The notes beneath the pieces are model-generated. The model worked only from the letters and a program-made list of their open reading frames with translations. It had not been told where the DNA came from and searched no databases. From the NCBI GenBank assembly GCA_039804245.1, contig JBDLWO010000007.1, forward strand, positions 1-12,430: a stretch of DNA of 12,430 nt. The letters run 5' to 3'. Both the position numbers and the translations under genes were made by a program. Below are positions 1-6,842 of the stretch, piece after piece. Numbering within the stretch: position 1 is the stretch's first letter; each line of letters opens with the position of its first letter. This DNA is from M3007 sp039804245. Lineage in GTDB: Bacteria > Bacteroidota > Bacteroidia > Chitinophagales > Saprospiraceae.

Positions 1-267
1 GGCGATGTGGCAGGAGAAGAGGTGGTACAGCTGTATATCCGGGATATGAGCGCCGATATTTCGAGGCCAGTCAAAGAGCTCAAGGGCTTCCAGAAAATCC
101 GTCTGGAAAAAGGTCAGAGCAAGATCGTCAGTTTCAGGCTGTCGGAGAAAGATTTGTCTTACTGGAACAGGGAACTTCAGTTCAAGGCTGATCCGGGCAC
201 CTTCAAAGTATTCGTCGGAGGCAATTCCCGCGATGTTCAGGAGGCGACATTTGAGTTGACTTTCTGA
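1..267 (+). CDS. GH3 family beta-glucosidase, C-terminal end (5' truncated by window)
   Basis: Frame 1 is open from base 1 to the TGA at 265-267, giving the last 88 residues of a larger protein; the beginning lies outside the window. The piece matches the fibronectin type III-like domain that closes many glycoside hydrolase family 3 enzymes: AGEEVVQLYIRD, then RPVKELKGFQKI, a F-L-x-x-x-D-L-S-Y-W strand, and the ending DPGTFKVFVGGNSRDV. In GH3 enzymes of the BglX type this domain packs against the catalytic domains, and the enzyme removes terminal beta-linked glucose (or xylose) from oligosaccharides, usually in the periplasm of Bacteroidota. The catalytic residues are not in view, so substrate and activity cannot be judged. 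A strong hairpin terminator follows 7 bp after the stop. Confidence 0.88.
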   Translation, partial: GDVAGEEVVQLYIRDMSADISRPVKELKGFQKIRLEKGQSKIVSFRLSEKDLSYWNRELQFKADPGTFKVFVGGNSRDVQEATFELTF

Positions 268-273
268 TTGAGT

Positions 274-309
274 CGGGTTGCCGGAGAGGTTCTCTGGCAA
301 CCCGGTTTT
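274..309 (+). terminator. Rho-independent terminator of the GH3 gene
   Basis: The arm CGGGTTGCC (274-282) pairs perfectly with GGCAACCCG (296-304). The helix continues through a G-T wobble (283/295) and GAGA/TCTC (284-287/291-294), leaving a 3-nt loop: about 14 pairs in all. It is followed by GTTTTG on the plus strand. The minus strand has no T run after the stem, so it mainly serves the GH3 gene. It lies between two convergent genes and may also slow minus-strand read-through. Confidence 0.85.
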
Positions 310-333
310 GATTATACAAGCGCAGTCAGGCGC

Positions 334-1152
334 TCAATTCAGAAGCGTTTTGATAAACTCCAGAACCATCCGGGGCTCTTCGACCGGGCTGACATGCCCA
401 CCTTCAATTACAATCGTTTCGATAAATGGAGGGCTCTGCACATAGTCCTCCCTGCCTTTCAGGGCCCGAGCCTTTACTTTCAGATTCTGCATCAAGGGAG
501 TGGTGTCTTCCGCATCGAAAATAACTTTTTTGTCAATTTGCCGGATTTCCCCGTCCGTCAGGATATTCATGGACAGGGCAAGCTGATCTGACAAAGCCGG
601 ATTATCCTCCAGAGATTTTTTCCCGAAAAGTGATTTTGCGGCCTGTTTTGAATAAAATTTTCTGAAACGGAGCATAGAATGCTGGAGACCGAATATCAGT
701 TTTTGTTTCCGGGAGGCGGCACGGAAAGGCATATTGCACAAACCGATACTTTCGAATCGGAGGGGGTATCTGGCAGCGGTTCTGAGAATGGTCATGCTGC
801 CCCATGAGTGGCCAACGGCGATCACCTGAGGAATCTTCAGACTGTCCAGAATTTCCCCGAGCATATCCGCGCAGTCATCCAGCGTCCAGTCCGGTTTGGC
901 AATCTCCCGGCTGTCTCCGTGGAGCGGCATATCTATGGTGATGACCGTTCTGTCCGTTATGCTGCCAACCTGTTCATCCCACAAATGATGGTCGAAATAA
1001 ACGCCATGGAGCAGAATAAGGGGTGTTTTGTCGGATTCGCAGCAGTTTTTCCGGACGGCTATTTTTCCGATACCGGTTTTGATGAAAAATGTCTGTGATT
1101 CGGCCTTCATGGAAAATGCCATTGAAAAGAAGAGAATGAAGAGCGGCTTCAT
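334..1152 (-). CDS. Exported alpha/beta hydrolase
   Basis: The protein has 272 residues. The start at 1152 is preferred over the upstream in-frame extension (to 1326) because it begins a signal-peptide-like stretch, MKPLFILFFSMAFSMKAES, and falls 4 bp after the preceding gene. Alpha/beta hydrolase fold landmarks are in order: oxyanion-hole region LILLHG (residues 45-50), the IDMPLHGDS strand-turn (73-81), nucleophile elbow G-H-S-W-G with Ser116, a helical cap (about 140-210), a likely acid Asp236 in GREDY, and catalytic His253 in GGHVSPVEEP. The triad is therefore complete. Such enzymes are esterases, lipases, haloperoxidase-like enzymes or C-C hydrolases; the substrate cannot be told from sequence. 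The signal peptide suggests a periplasmic or lipid-facing location. It is probably co-transcribed with the NAD(P)-binding gene upstream. Confidence 0.85.
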   Translation of the reverse strand: MKPLFILFFSMAFSMKAESQTFFIKTGIGKIAVRKNCCESDKTPLILLHGVYFDHHLWDEQVGSITDRTVITIDMPLHGDSREIAKPDWTLDDCADMLGEILDSLKIPQVIAVGHSWGSMTILRTAARYPLRFESIGLCNMPFRAASRKQKLIFGLQHSMLRFRKFYSKQAAKSLFGKKSLEDNPALSDQLALSMNILTDGEIRQIDKKVIFDAEDTTPLMQNLKVKARALKGREDYVQSPPFIETIVIEGGHVSPVEEPRMVLEFIKTLLN

Positions 1153-1156
1153 GTTG

Positions 1157-1798
1157 TCAGTTACTGATGGAGGGGCATTGTCTGGAAAAAGAGTTATCGC
1201 TGAGTTGTTGAACGATGAATTTTGCCATATCTCCCAGGGTAATTGACATTTTGAGTCCTTTCCCGTCCAGTGTAGCCAGATACTTTCCCCGGGGGGCTTT
1301 GTCGGTAATATTCGGGCACCGCACAATCGTCCAGTCCAGGGTGCTGTTCATTACGAGTGGTTCCATCCTGTTTTTGTCGTCAATAATTACCTTGAGCCAC
1401 TTCATAAAGCAGGGAAGAACGAATCTGGTAAAAAATCGGGGCATAAATTCAATACTGTTTCCTGCGCCTGCGTTACTCATTACAATCAGTCTTTTTACTG
1501 GTTGCTTTTCCATTTCTTCTATGATAATTCTGGTAGCATCAGATATAAAGGTGGTGGGCTTGCCTGAGCCCTTGCCGCCAATGCCGAGGCATTGAATAAC
1601 TGCATCGCTATTTTTCAGAACGGCTGCAACAGCAGTCCTGTTGAGAACATCTCCTTCGACAAGGATAAGGTTCTTGCCGGGGTCGGGCAGGGCCGATATA
1701 TTTCTTGTTAATGCTGTGACCTGGTGGTTTTGCGATAATGCTTCTTTCAAAATCGCTTTGCCGGAGAATCCGGTTGCTCCGAAGATGACAATGTTCAT
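1157..1798 (-). CDS. NAD(P)-binding atypical SDR (NmrA/YwnB-like) protein
   Basis: The protein has 213 residues, starting at MNIVIFGATG; an 11-residue upstream extension is possible but would put sequence ahead of the first Rossmann strand, so the start at 1798 was chosen. The dinucleotide motif G-A-T-G-F-S-G is at residues 7-13. Arg32 in LTRN, after the second strand, suggests NADP(H). EGDV (48-51) and a strand ending in MSNAGAG (107-113) follow. The closing segment DWTIVRCPNITD (155-166) is characteristic of the NAD(P)H-binding group that includes biliverdin reductase B-like and NmrA-like proteins (Pfam PF13460 type). The classical SDR Tyr-x-x-x-Lys pair is not evident, so it may be a reductase with an unusual mechanism or a redox-sensing protein. 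It lies 72 bp downstream of a Crp/Fnr regulator and 4 bp upstream of the hydrolase. Confidence 0.85.
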   Translation of the reverse strand: MNIVIFGATGFSGKAILKEALSQNHQVTALTRNISALPDPGKNLILVEGDVLNRTAVAAVLKNSDAVIQCLGIGGKGSGKPTTFISDATRIIIEEMEKQPVKRLIVMSNAGAGNSIEFMPRFFTRFVLPCFMKWLKVIIDDKNRMEPLVMNSTLDWTIVRCPNITDKAPRGKYLATLDGKGLKMSITLGDMAKFIVQQLSDNSFSRQCPSISN

Positions 1799-1851
1799 TT
1801 TACACGGAATTGATTTCAGTGCAAAAGTCAACCGGAGGTACTGTATGTCCC

Positions 1852-1867
1852 TGACACAAATGTGTCA
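1852..1867. promoter_or_regulatory. Palindromic candidate operator between regulator and SDR genes
   Basis: TGACACA-AA-TGTGTCA is a perfect 7-bp inverted repeat with a 2-bp centre. Read as TGACA-N6-TGTCA it has the half-site spacing used by Crp/Fnr dimers. It lies just after the stop codon of the Crp/Fnr-type gene and about 54 bp ahead of the SDR start. On the minus strand GACTTTTG (1822-1829) is one base off the Bacteroidota -7 box TAnnTTTG; if used, the palindrome would centre about 45 bp upstream of the transcript start, near the position of a class II activator site. The operator role and the promoter are inference. Confidence 0.45.
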
Positions 1868-1870
1868 AAA

Positions 1871-2461
1871 TCAGCTACGGGTCAATTTTTTTCTGATTCT
1901 GGTGAGGGATTGTCTTTCGATTCCGAGGTATGATGACAGGTGTGACAGGGAAACCCTGTTAAACAGATCCGGATTTTCCCGTACAAAGTCGAGATAACGG
2001 GTCTCGGCATTATCAAAAAGGAATGATTCTATTCTTTTTTGTTGCGACATCAGTACTTCTTCTGCGATCAGTCTTCCGTATCGCTCGAGGTTTGGCAGCC
2101 GGTCGTATCCCTCTTGTATGTGATGATAGCTCAGGTTGACTAAGACAGAAGGTTCGATAGATTGAAAGTGATACTTACAGGGCGTCCGGGAGATGAAAGC
2201 GGAATAGTGTGTTGCGTATTTCCCTTCTCTGATAAAATTGACGGAGATTTCATGGCCTTTATTATCCACATAAAAAGCCCTCAGCAATCCTGAGAATACA
2301 AAACCAATCTCCTTTTGAACAGTATTGGACCGGATATAGAAATCCTTCGGTTTCAGTTCGGTAATTGTCAGACCGGTTTGCAGGTACTCCAGATCGGGTG
2401 CTGCGACTTTTGGACAGCGTTTTTTTACGGAATTCAGAAAGGATGAAACAGCTTCCTCCAT
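1871..2461 (-). CDS. Crp/Fnr family transcriptional regulator
   Basis: The protein has 196 residues, the usual size for the Bacteroidota branch of this family. An N-terminal cyclic-nucleotide-binding-type beta-barrel (about 25-115) includes the typical KPKDFYIRSN turn and EIGFVFSGLLRAFYVDNKGHE. A long dimerisation helix follows (about 125-150, ending QQKRIESFLFDNAETRY). The C-terminal helix-turn-helix is SLSHLSSYLGIERQSLTRIR (171-190). No cysteine cluster for an Fe-S centre is present and the canonical cAMP-contact residues are not recognisable, so the ligand, if any, is unknown. It probably regulates itself and the SDR-hydrolase pair downstream through the palindrome at 1852-1867; this is inferred from position only. 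Confidence 0.88.
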   Translation of the reverse strand: MEEAVSSFLNSVKKRCPKVAAPDLEYLQTGLTITELKPKDFYIRSNTVQKEIGFVFSGLLRAFYVDNKGHEISVNFIREGKYATHYSAFISRTPCKYHFQSIEPSVLVNLSYHHIQEGYDRLPNLERYGRLIAEEVLMSQQKRIESFLFDNAETRYLDFVRENPDLFNRVSLSHLSSYLGIERQSLTRIRKKLTRS

Positions 2462-2565
2462 AATATTGACAGCAATTTTTGTTTAAGCAGGCTATTTTCC
2501 ATATTACCAAAGCGACCTTCCGACGTGCAGTTGTGCAGGCCCGCTTTTGCAATTCGGTATGCAGA

Positions 2566-2573
2566 CAAATGTA
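2566..2573 (-). promoter_or_regulatory. Candidate -7 box for the Crp/Fnr gene
   Basis: On the minus strand the bases read TACATTTG, a full match to the Bacteroidota -7 consensus TAnnTTTG. It lies in the 198-bp divergent spacer and would give a leader of roughly 95 nt before the regulator's ATG. No clear TTTG -33 element is seen at the right distance, so this is tentative. Confidence 0.3.
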
Positions 2574-2623
2574 CGGATATAGATTGAGTAGCTGTTTTAT
2601 TTTACGAAAACTGAAAAACGAGA

Positions 2624-2631
2624 TATATTTG
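2624..2631 (+). promoter_or_regulatory. Candidate -7 box for the T9SS surface protein gene
   Basis: TATATTTG matches the Bacteroidota -7 consensus TAnnTTTG. It lies 28 bp before the ATG at 2660, implying a short leader of about 20 nt. A T-rich stretch TTTTA (2600-2604) sits about 19 bp upstream, where a TTTG -33 element is expected, but matches it only partly. Confidence 0.5.
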
Positions 2632-2659
2632 CTATTATTCCGAACGAAATTCAACACTC

Positions 2660-5600
2660 ATGTTCAAAAATTTGCCTGGCTCGTTCCTCATTTTTTTGTT
2701 TCCTGTGGCCCTGACAGCCCAGACCAATCCACCGGATTGTCCGCCCACGGGAAACACCTTTTCCTTGTCGCAAACCTGTAACCAGGCATGCGTGGTTTGT
2801 GGCAGTATTGATGGTTATACCGGTCAGACGCTGATGAATGGGGTGGGGCAATCAATACCCGAATTTTGCACGCAGGTAGTACACAGTATCAAATATGTAG
2901 CTTTTGTGGCGGGTTCGTCTGATCTCTCGCTAAGCGTGACAATAGGAGCCTGCTCCCAGGGCAATTCGATTGAAATGGGGATATTTGAAACATCGGATTG
3001 CCAGACATTTGATCTGGTGTCCGATTGTAATACGGCCATGTTTACTGGCAATACATATATAATTTCGAATACCGAACCACTGGTACCCGGTTGCCATTAT
3101 TACATTATAACTGACAATAACGGACCGGCATCTTGCCTGTTTTCTGTAGATGTTGCAAACGGTGTTACCGGAGCACAGCAACCGGCAGCTCCGGCTGTTC
3201 CTCTGGGGCCTCAGCAACTGTGTCCCGGTGCTTCAGCTACTTATACCATCCCGCCTGTTCCATTTGCCTGTTCGTATCAGTGGACACTTCCACCAGGAGC
3301 CACTATTAACGGTCAATCGGGTACTGTTACTCTTCCACACGAGACAGGCACCAGTGTCATGGTACAATTTGGCAATTCGGGAGGTGATTTGTGCGTGCGC
3401 GGTATCAATGTTTGTTATGATGGCCCTACAACCTGTCTGCCTGTGGCGATACGGACTATCCCGGTTACCAGTTTATCCAACATGATTATTTGCCAGGGTG
3501 AGGAGTATGAGTGGCTTGACGGTAACCTTTACAACTCGAGCGGCCTGCTTTCATACACCTACCAGACTCCGGAGGGTTGCGACAGCACTGTTACACAGCA
3601 GTTGATCGTCAGGCAGCCCGTCGTTACTTATGCCGGTAACATCAAATTTTGTCAGGGGTCGTGTCTGGATACAATGGGTGTACAGGTTTGCACAAGCGGT
3701 CAGTTTGATATCCACCTGCAGACAACGCTTGGTTGCGACAGTATCGTCAGATTTCAGGCAGTTATGATACCTGTGGCAGCCTCTATACTCTCTCCCGATA
3801 CAATTAATTGTGTATTGGATTCAGTTGTATTGTACGGTTTGGGTACATATGGTTCTCCATTTGAATGGCAATGGTTCTCTCCCGGTGGTCTTTTTTTGGG
3901 CGATGCCGACAGTATTCTGGCAGGTGATGCCGGGCAGTACAGTCTGGTGGTGACAAACAGTTCACCTGATATTATTTGTCGCGATACGGCTGTCGCTTTC
4001 CTCTTTGCGGATACACTTTTGCCTTCAATTACTCTTGTGGGGGATACTCTGACATGTTGGAACAATATGACAGGGCAACTCGGCACATTCGGTTCACTGA
4101 CTGACACCCGGCTATCCTGGACTGGTCCGGGAAATTTCAGTTCCAGTGAGTCTGCTCCCCTGGTGTACGCTCCTGGCACCTACATTCTGCTGGCAGAAGA
4201 TTCGCTGAACTATTGTACCTCTCTTGATTCCGTTGTTGTAGCCGCAGATACGATTTCGCCGGATATAGTTGCGCAGGGTGGCATACTGACGTGTTCGCAA
4301 CCCGTATCCTGGCTGTCGGGCAGCAGCAGTACATCCGGGGTCACTTTTTCATGGACAGGTCCCGGCTCCTTTATGGCTTCCATTCCTGATTTGCCTGTGA
4401 GCGAGGCAGGTACTTATACACTGTTGCTGACAGCGCCCAATGGATGTACGTCAATGGATACAGCCCTGATAACTGCGTATCAAACACGGCCGTCAGTGGA
4501 CATTTCAACGCCTTCAGGCAGTACCCTGACCTGTCTGAAAAACACACTTGATATCGTTGCTGTCACGGGTGATTCAGGGCTCTCATTCATGTGGTCTGAT
4601 GGCCAGGGATTAATATCGACGCAACAGCACCTCACCGTGAGTCAACCCGGAATATACGTATTGTTGTCAACAGGCCCGAACGGATGTACCGATATGGACT
4701 CGGTGATTATTCTGGCTGATAATTTGCCTCCTTTTGTTTCGGCTTCCGGTGGCCTGTTGACTTGTGCCCAGCCTTCGATCACGCTTGCGGGAAATTCGGC
4801 GAACGCCGTATCGCAGTGGCAGTGGTCCAATACCCAGGGCGTTTTGTCCAATTTCCAAAATCTGACAGTAAATTCGCCGGGAACCTATACATTGATGGTT
4901 ACTGCGATGAACGGGTGTACGGCAGCAGACACAGCAATTGTCACGCAAAGTGCTGACTTTCCGGATCTCCTGCCTCAAGGGGGTACCCTGACCTGTGCTT
5001 CAGGTTCGGTACAGTTATTGGCACAGTCATCATTTACAGATTTGCAATGGCTCTGGACAGGTCCCGGACTCTTTACGTCCAGTCAGCAAATGCCTGTTGT
5101 GACGCTTGCGGGGTTATATACAGTGGTGGCTACATCTCCGTCGAGCGGGTGTACCTCAACAGCGCAGGTGGTTGTATTGCAGGATATAGTCCCCCCGTCG
5201 ATTACTGCTACGGGTGGTATGCTTACCTGTTCGGTGCTTTCGACGCAGTTGTCTGCGCAGTCATCATTGACAGATTTGCAATGGTTTTGGACAGGTCCTG
5301 GCGGTTTTACTTCTGATCAGCCGATGCCTGTGGTTGGGGTGAGCGGTCAATATACTGTTTTGGCGACCCGATTGTCGAACGGGTGTACCACAACAGCGCA
5401 GGTGGTTGTATTGCAGGATATAGTTCCCCCATCGATCACGGTTGCGGGTGGTACGCTTACCTGTTCGTCGCCTTCGACGCAGTTGTCTGCGCAGTCATCA
5501 TTGACAGATTTGCAATGGTTTTGGACTGGCCCTGGCGGCTTCTCGTCAGCGCTGCAGATGCCGATGGTGACAGTACCCGGACAATACACCGTTATAGCTA

Positions 5601-6664
5601 CGCTTACATCGAATGGTTGCTCCGTACTCGCTCCGGTGACCGTAACAGACCAGCTGGAGATTCCGGTAGCGGTTTCCAGTGCCGATTCGGTTTCTCTGAC
5701 CTGCCTGAACGACAGCGTTTCTGTTAGTGTACAACTGCAAACAACAGCCGTACTGTCGTGGCTTACGCCTCAGGGAATTGCAGGTGATTTGACATCTCTG
5801 ACGGCAATTACACCGGGATACTATATCTGGACAGCAACTGGATCAGGTGGGTGCTTTCTTCGGGATACGATTGTTGTTCTGAACGGAATCAATCCTGTCA
5901 CCAGTGCACAAATTACCATCCGTCCGGCCCCCTGTTTTGGCCAGGCTGAGGCCGGGATAACAATTGAAAAGGTTGAAGGTGGTTCGGAGCCTGTATTGTT
6001 TTCTCTTGACAATCAACTTCCCGGTGCAGAACGACAGTGGAACGGGCTTCAGTCCGGGTTGCATGCCCTTCGGATACGCGAATCGGGAGGCTGCGTGTGG
6101 GATACCGTGCTTGCGATAACCGAGCCGCTCAATTGGCAAGTGAGTCTGTCGCCCGATACAACAGTTTTTCGGGGAGAGACCGTATTATTGCAGATACAGA
6201 CAGATCTTTCTCCCATGTCAATAAAACAGGTACAGTGGAGTCCGCCGATCTCGTGCGACACTTGTCTTCAGTATTTTACGAGCGTTTATTTTGACCAGTT
6301 ATTTGTTGCCACTGTGAGCGATCATGCCGGGTGCGAGAATTCAGACGAAGTGTTTATCAAAGTGAACCAAAGGCGCAATGTTTTCATTCCCAATGTTTTC
6401 TCGCCAAACGCCGATGGAGAAAACGACAAGTTCCAAATATTTGCCGACTACGATCTGGAGCGTATCAGCCTGTTCCGTGTATTTGACCGCTGGGGCGAAT
6501 TGCTTTATGAAGAGAGAGATGCCCTGCCCGGCAACAATCAGGGTTGGGACGGGAGTTTCAGGGGACAAATGATGCCGCCGGGTGTGTATGCGTGGATGGC
6601 AGTGCTTACTTTCAAAGGTGGAGCTACGGAGCAGTATGCCGGAGATCTAACCGTTTTGCGTTGA
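2660..6664 (+). CDS. T9SS type B-sorted, Ig-like repeat surface protein (gliding motility-associated C-terminal domain)
   Basis: The protein has 1334 residues. A signal peptide covers residues 1-20 (cleavage likely after LTA, before Gln21). Residues about 35-170 form a Cys-rich module (CNQACVVCGSIDGYTG, FCTQVVHSIKYVAFVAGS, HYYIITDNNGPASCLF) of a kind common in large Saprospiria secreted proteins. A PKD-like segment follows (about 178-262), then two CHU-type C-x-G-E / GCDS motifs (about 277-370). Next come nine Ig-like repeats of 77-81 residues (about 372-1077) with the pattern LTC...W-x-W-TGPG-F...PG-x-Y-T-V...NGCT. A SprB-like repeat (about 1083-1155, CFGQAEAGI...GGSEPV) and a last Ig-like segment precede the C-terminal domain at 1240-1334 (NVFIPNVFSPNADGENDKF, FDRWGELLYE, GWDGSFRGQMMPPGVYAW). 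That ending is the CHU_C / gliding-motility C-terminal domain, known to direct proteins through the type IX secretion system to the cell surface. No enzymatic domain is seen; adhesion or a structural surface role is inferred. Confidence 0.9.
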   Translation: MFKNLPGSFLIFLFPVALTAQTNPPDCPPTGNTFSLSQTCNQACVVCGSIDGYTGQTLMNGVGQSIPEFCTQVVHSIKYVAFVAGSSDLSLSVTIGACSQGNSIEMGIFETSDCQTFDLVSDCNTAMFTGNTYIISNTEPLVPGCHYYIITDNNGPASCLFSVDVANGVTGAQQPAAPAVPLGPQQLCPGASATYTIPPVPFACSYQWTLPPGATINGQSGTVTLPHETGTSVMVQFGNSGGDLCVRGINVCYDGPTTCLPVAIRTIPVTSLSNMIICQGEEYEWLDGNLYNSSGLLSYTYQTPEGCDSTVTQQLIVRQPVVTYAGNIKFCQGSCLDTMGVQVCTSGQFDIHLQTTLGCDSIVRFQAVMIPVAASILSPDTINCVLDSVVLYGLGTYGSPFEWQWFSPGGLFLGDADSILAGDAGQYSLVVTNSSPDIICRDTAVAFLFADTLLPSITLVGDTLTCWNNMTGQLGTFGSLTDTRLSWTGPGNFSSSESAPLVYAPGTYILLAEDSLNYCTSLDSVVVAADTISPDIVAQGGILTCSQPVSWLSGSSSTSGVTFSWTGPGSFMASIPDLPVSEAGTYTLLLTAPNGCTSMDTALITAYQTRPSVDISTPSGSTLTCLKNTLDIVAVTGDSGLSFMWSDGQGLISTQQHLTVSQPGIYVLLSTGPNGCTDMDSVIILADNLPPFVSASGGLLTCAQPSITLAGNSANAVSQWQWSNTQGVLSNFQNLTVNSPGTYTLMVTAMNGCTAADTAIVTQSADFPDLLPQGGTLTCASGSVQLLAQSSFTDLQWLWTGPGLFTSSQQMPVVTLAGLYTVVATSPSSGCTSTAQVVVLQDIVPPSITATGGMLTCSVLSTQLSAQSSLTDLQWFWTGPGGFTSDQPMPVVGVSGQYTVLATRLSNGCTTTAQVVVLQDIVPPSITVAGGTLTCSSPSTQLSAQSSLTDLQWFWTGPGGFSSALQMPMVTVPGQYTVIATLTSNGCSVLAPVTVTDQLEIPVAVSSADSVSLTCLNDSVSVSVQLQTTAVLSWLTPQGIAGDLTSLTAITPGYYIWTATGSGGCFLRDTIVVLNGINPVTSAQITIRPAPCFGQAEAGITIEKVEGGSEPVLFSLDNQLPGAERQWNGLQSGLHALRIRESGGCVWDTVLAITEPLNWQVSLSPDTTVFRGETVLLQIQTDLSPMSIKQVQWSPPISCDTCLQYFTSVYFDQLFVATVSDHAGCENSDEVFIKVNQRRNVFIPNVFSPNADGENDKFQIFADYDLERISLFRVFDRWGELLYEERDALPGNNQGWDGSFRGQMMPPGVYAWMAVLTFKGGATEQYAGDLTVLR
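3773..5890 (+). repeat. Nine tandem Ig-like repeats, three nearly identical at DNA level
   Basis: The repeats start at about residues 372, 453, 533, 610, 689, 767, 844, 922 and 1000 of the surface protein. Repeats 6-8 (about 4958-5656) are much closer than the others. Positions 5239-5292 and 5473-5526 are identical over 54 nt, offset by exactly 234 bp (78 codons). The GGTGGTTGTATTGCAGGATA block at 5167 recurs at 5401 with the same 234-bp step. Identity at silent sites points to recent unequal recombination or gene conversion rather than selection on the protein alone. Confidence 0.85.
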
Positions 6665-6798
6665 GTTTTGTCAGAAACCAATGGCATGTTGAATACTGTT
6701 CATGCATAATAGCTGGTGATATGTTTCCGGTTCGCCAGAGGTTTTCAAACAGTGTTGCCGGGAACAGAGAAATATTTTCGGGAGCACTGGCAAAACCT

Positions 6799-6806
6799 TA
6801 AATTTG
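6799..6806 (+). promoter_or_regulatory. Candidate -7 box for the SNF2 gene
   Basis: TAAATTTG matches TAnnTTTG. TTTT at 6775-6778, followed by CG, lies 20 bp upstream, near the expected -33 position. The ATG of the SNF2 gene is 37 bp further on. The rest of the 178-bp spacer (6665-6842) shows no convincing terminator for the gene before it. Confidence 0.5.
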
Positions 6807-6842
6807 CACCGACATAAAAGGTAACACAAGCAACCTGGAAAA

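Noticed and set aside
1153..1326. A 58-residue N-terminal extension of the alpha/beta hydrolase
   Set aside because: It overlaps the conserved end of the SDR gene in another frame, and the inner ATG at 1152 starts a good signal peptide.
3754..4179. Antisense open frame of 141 codons in the surface protein gene
   Set aside because: It is a shadow of the repeat-coding strand, with no start signal or recognisable family.
6665..6790. Terminator for the T9SS surface protein gene
   Set aside because: Only a weak GCATG/CATGC pairing (around 6683-6705) without a T run was found.
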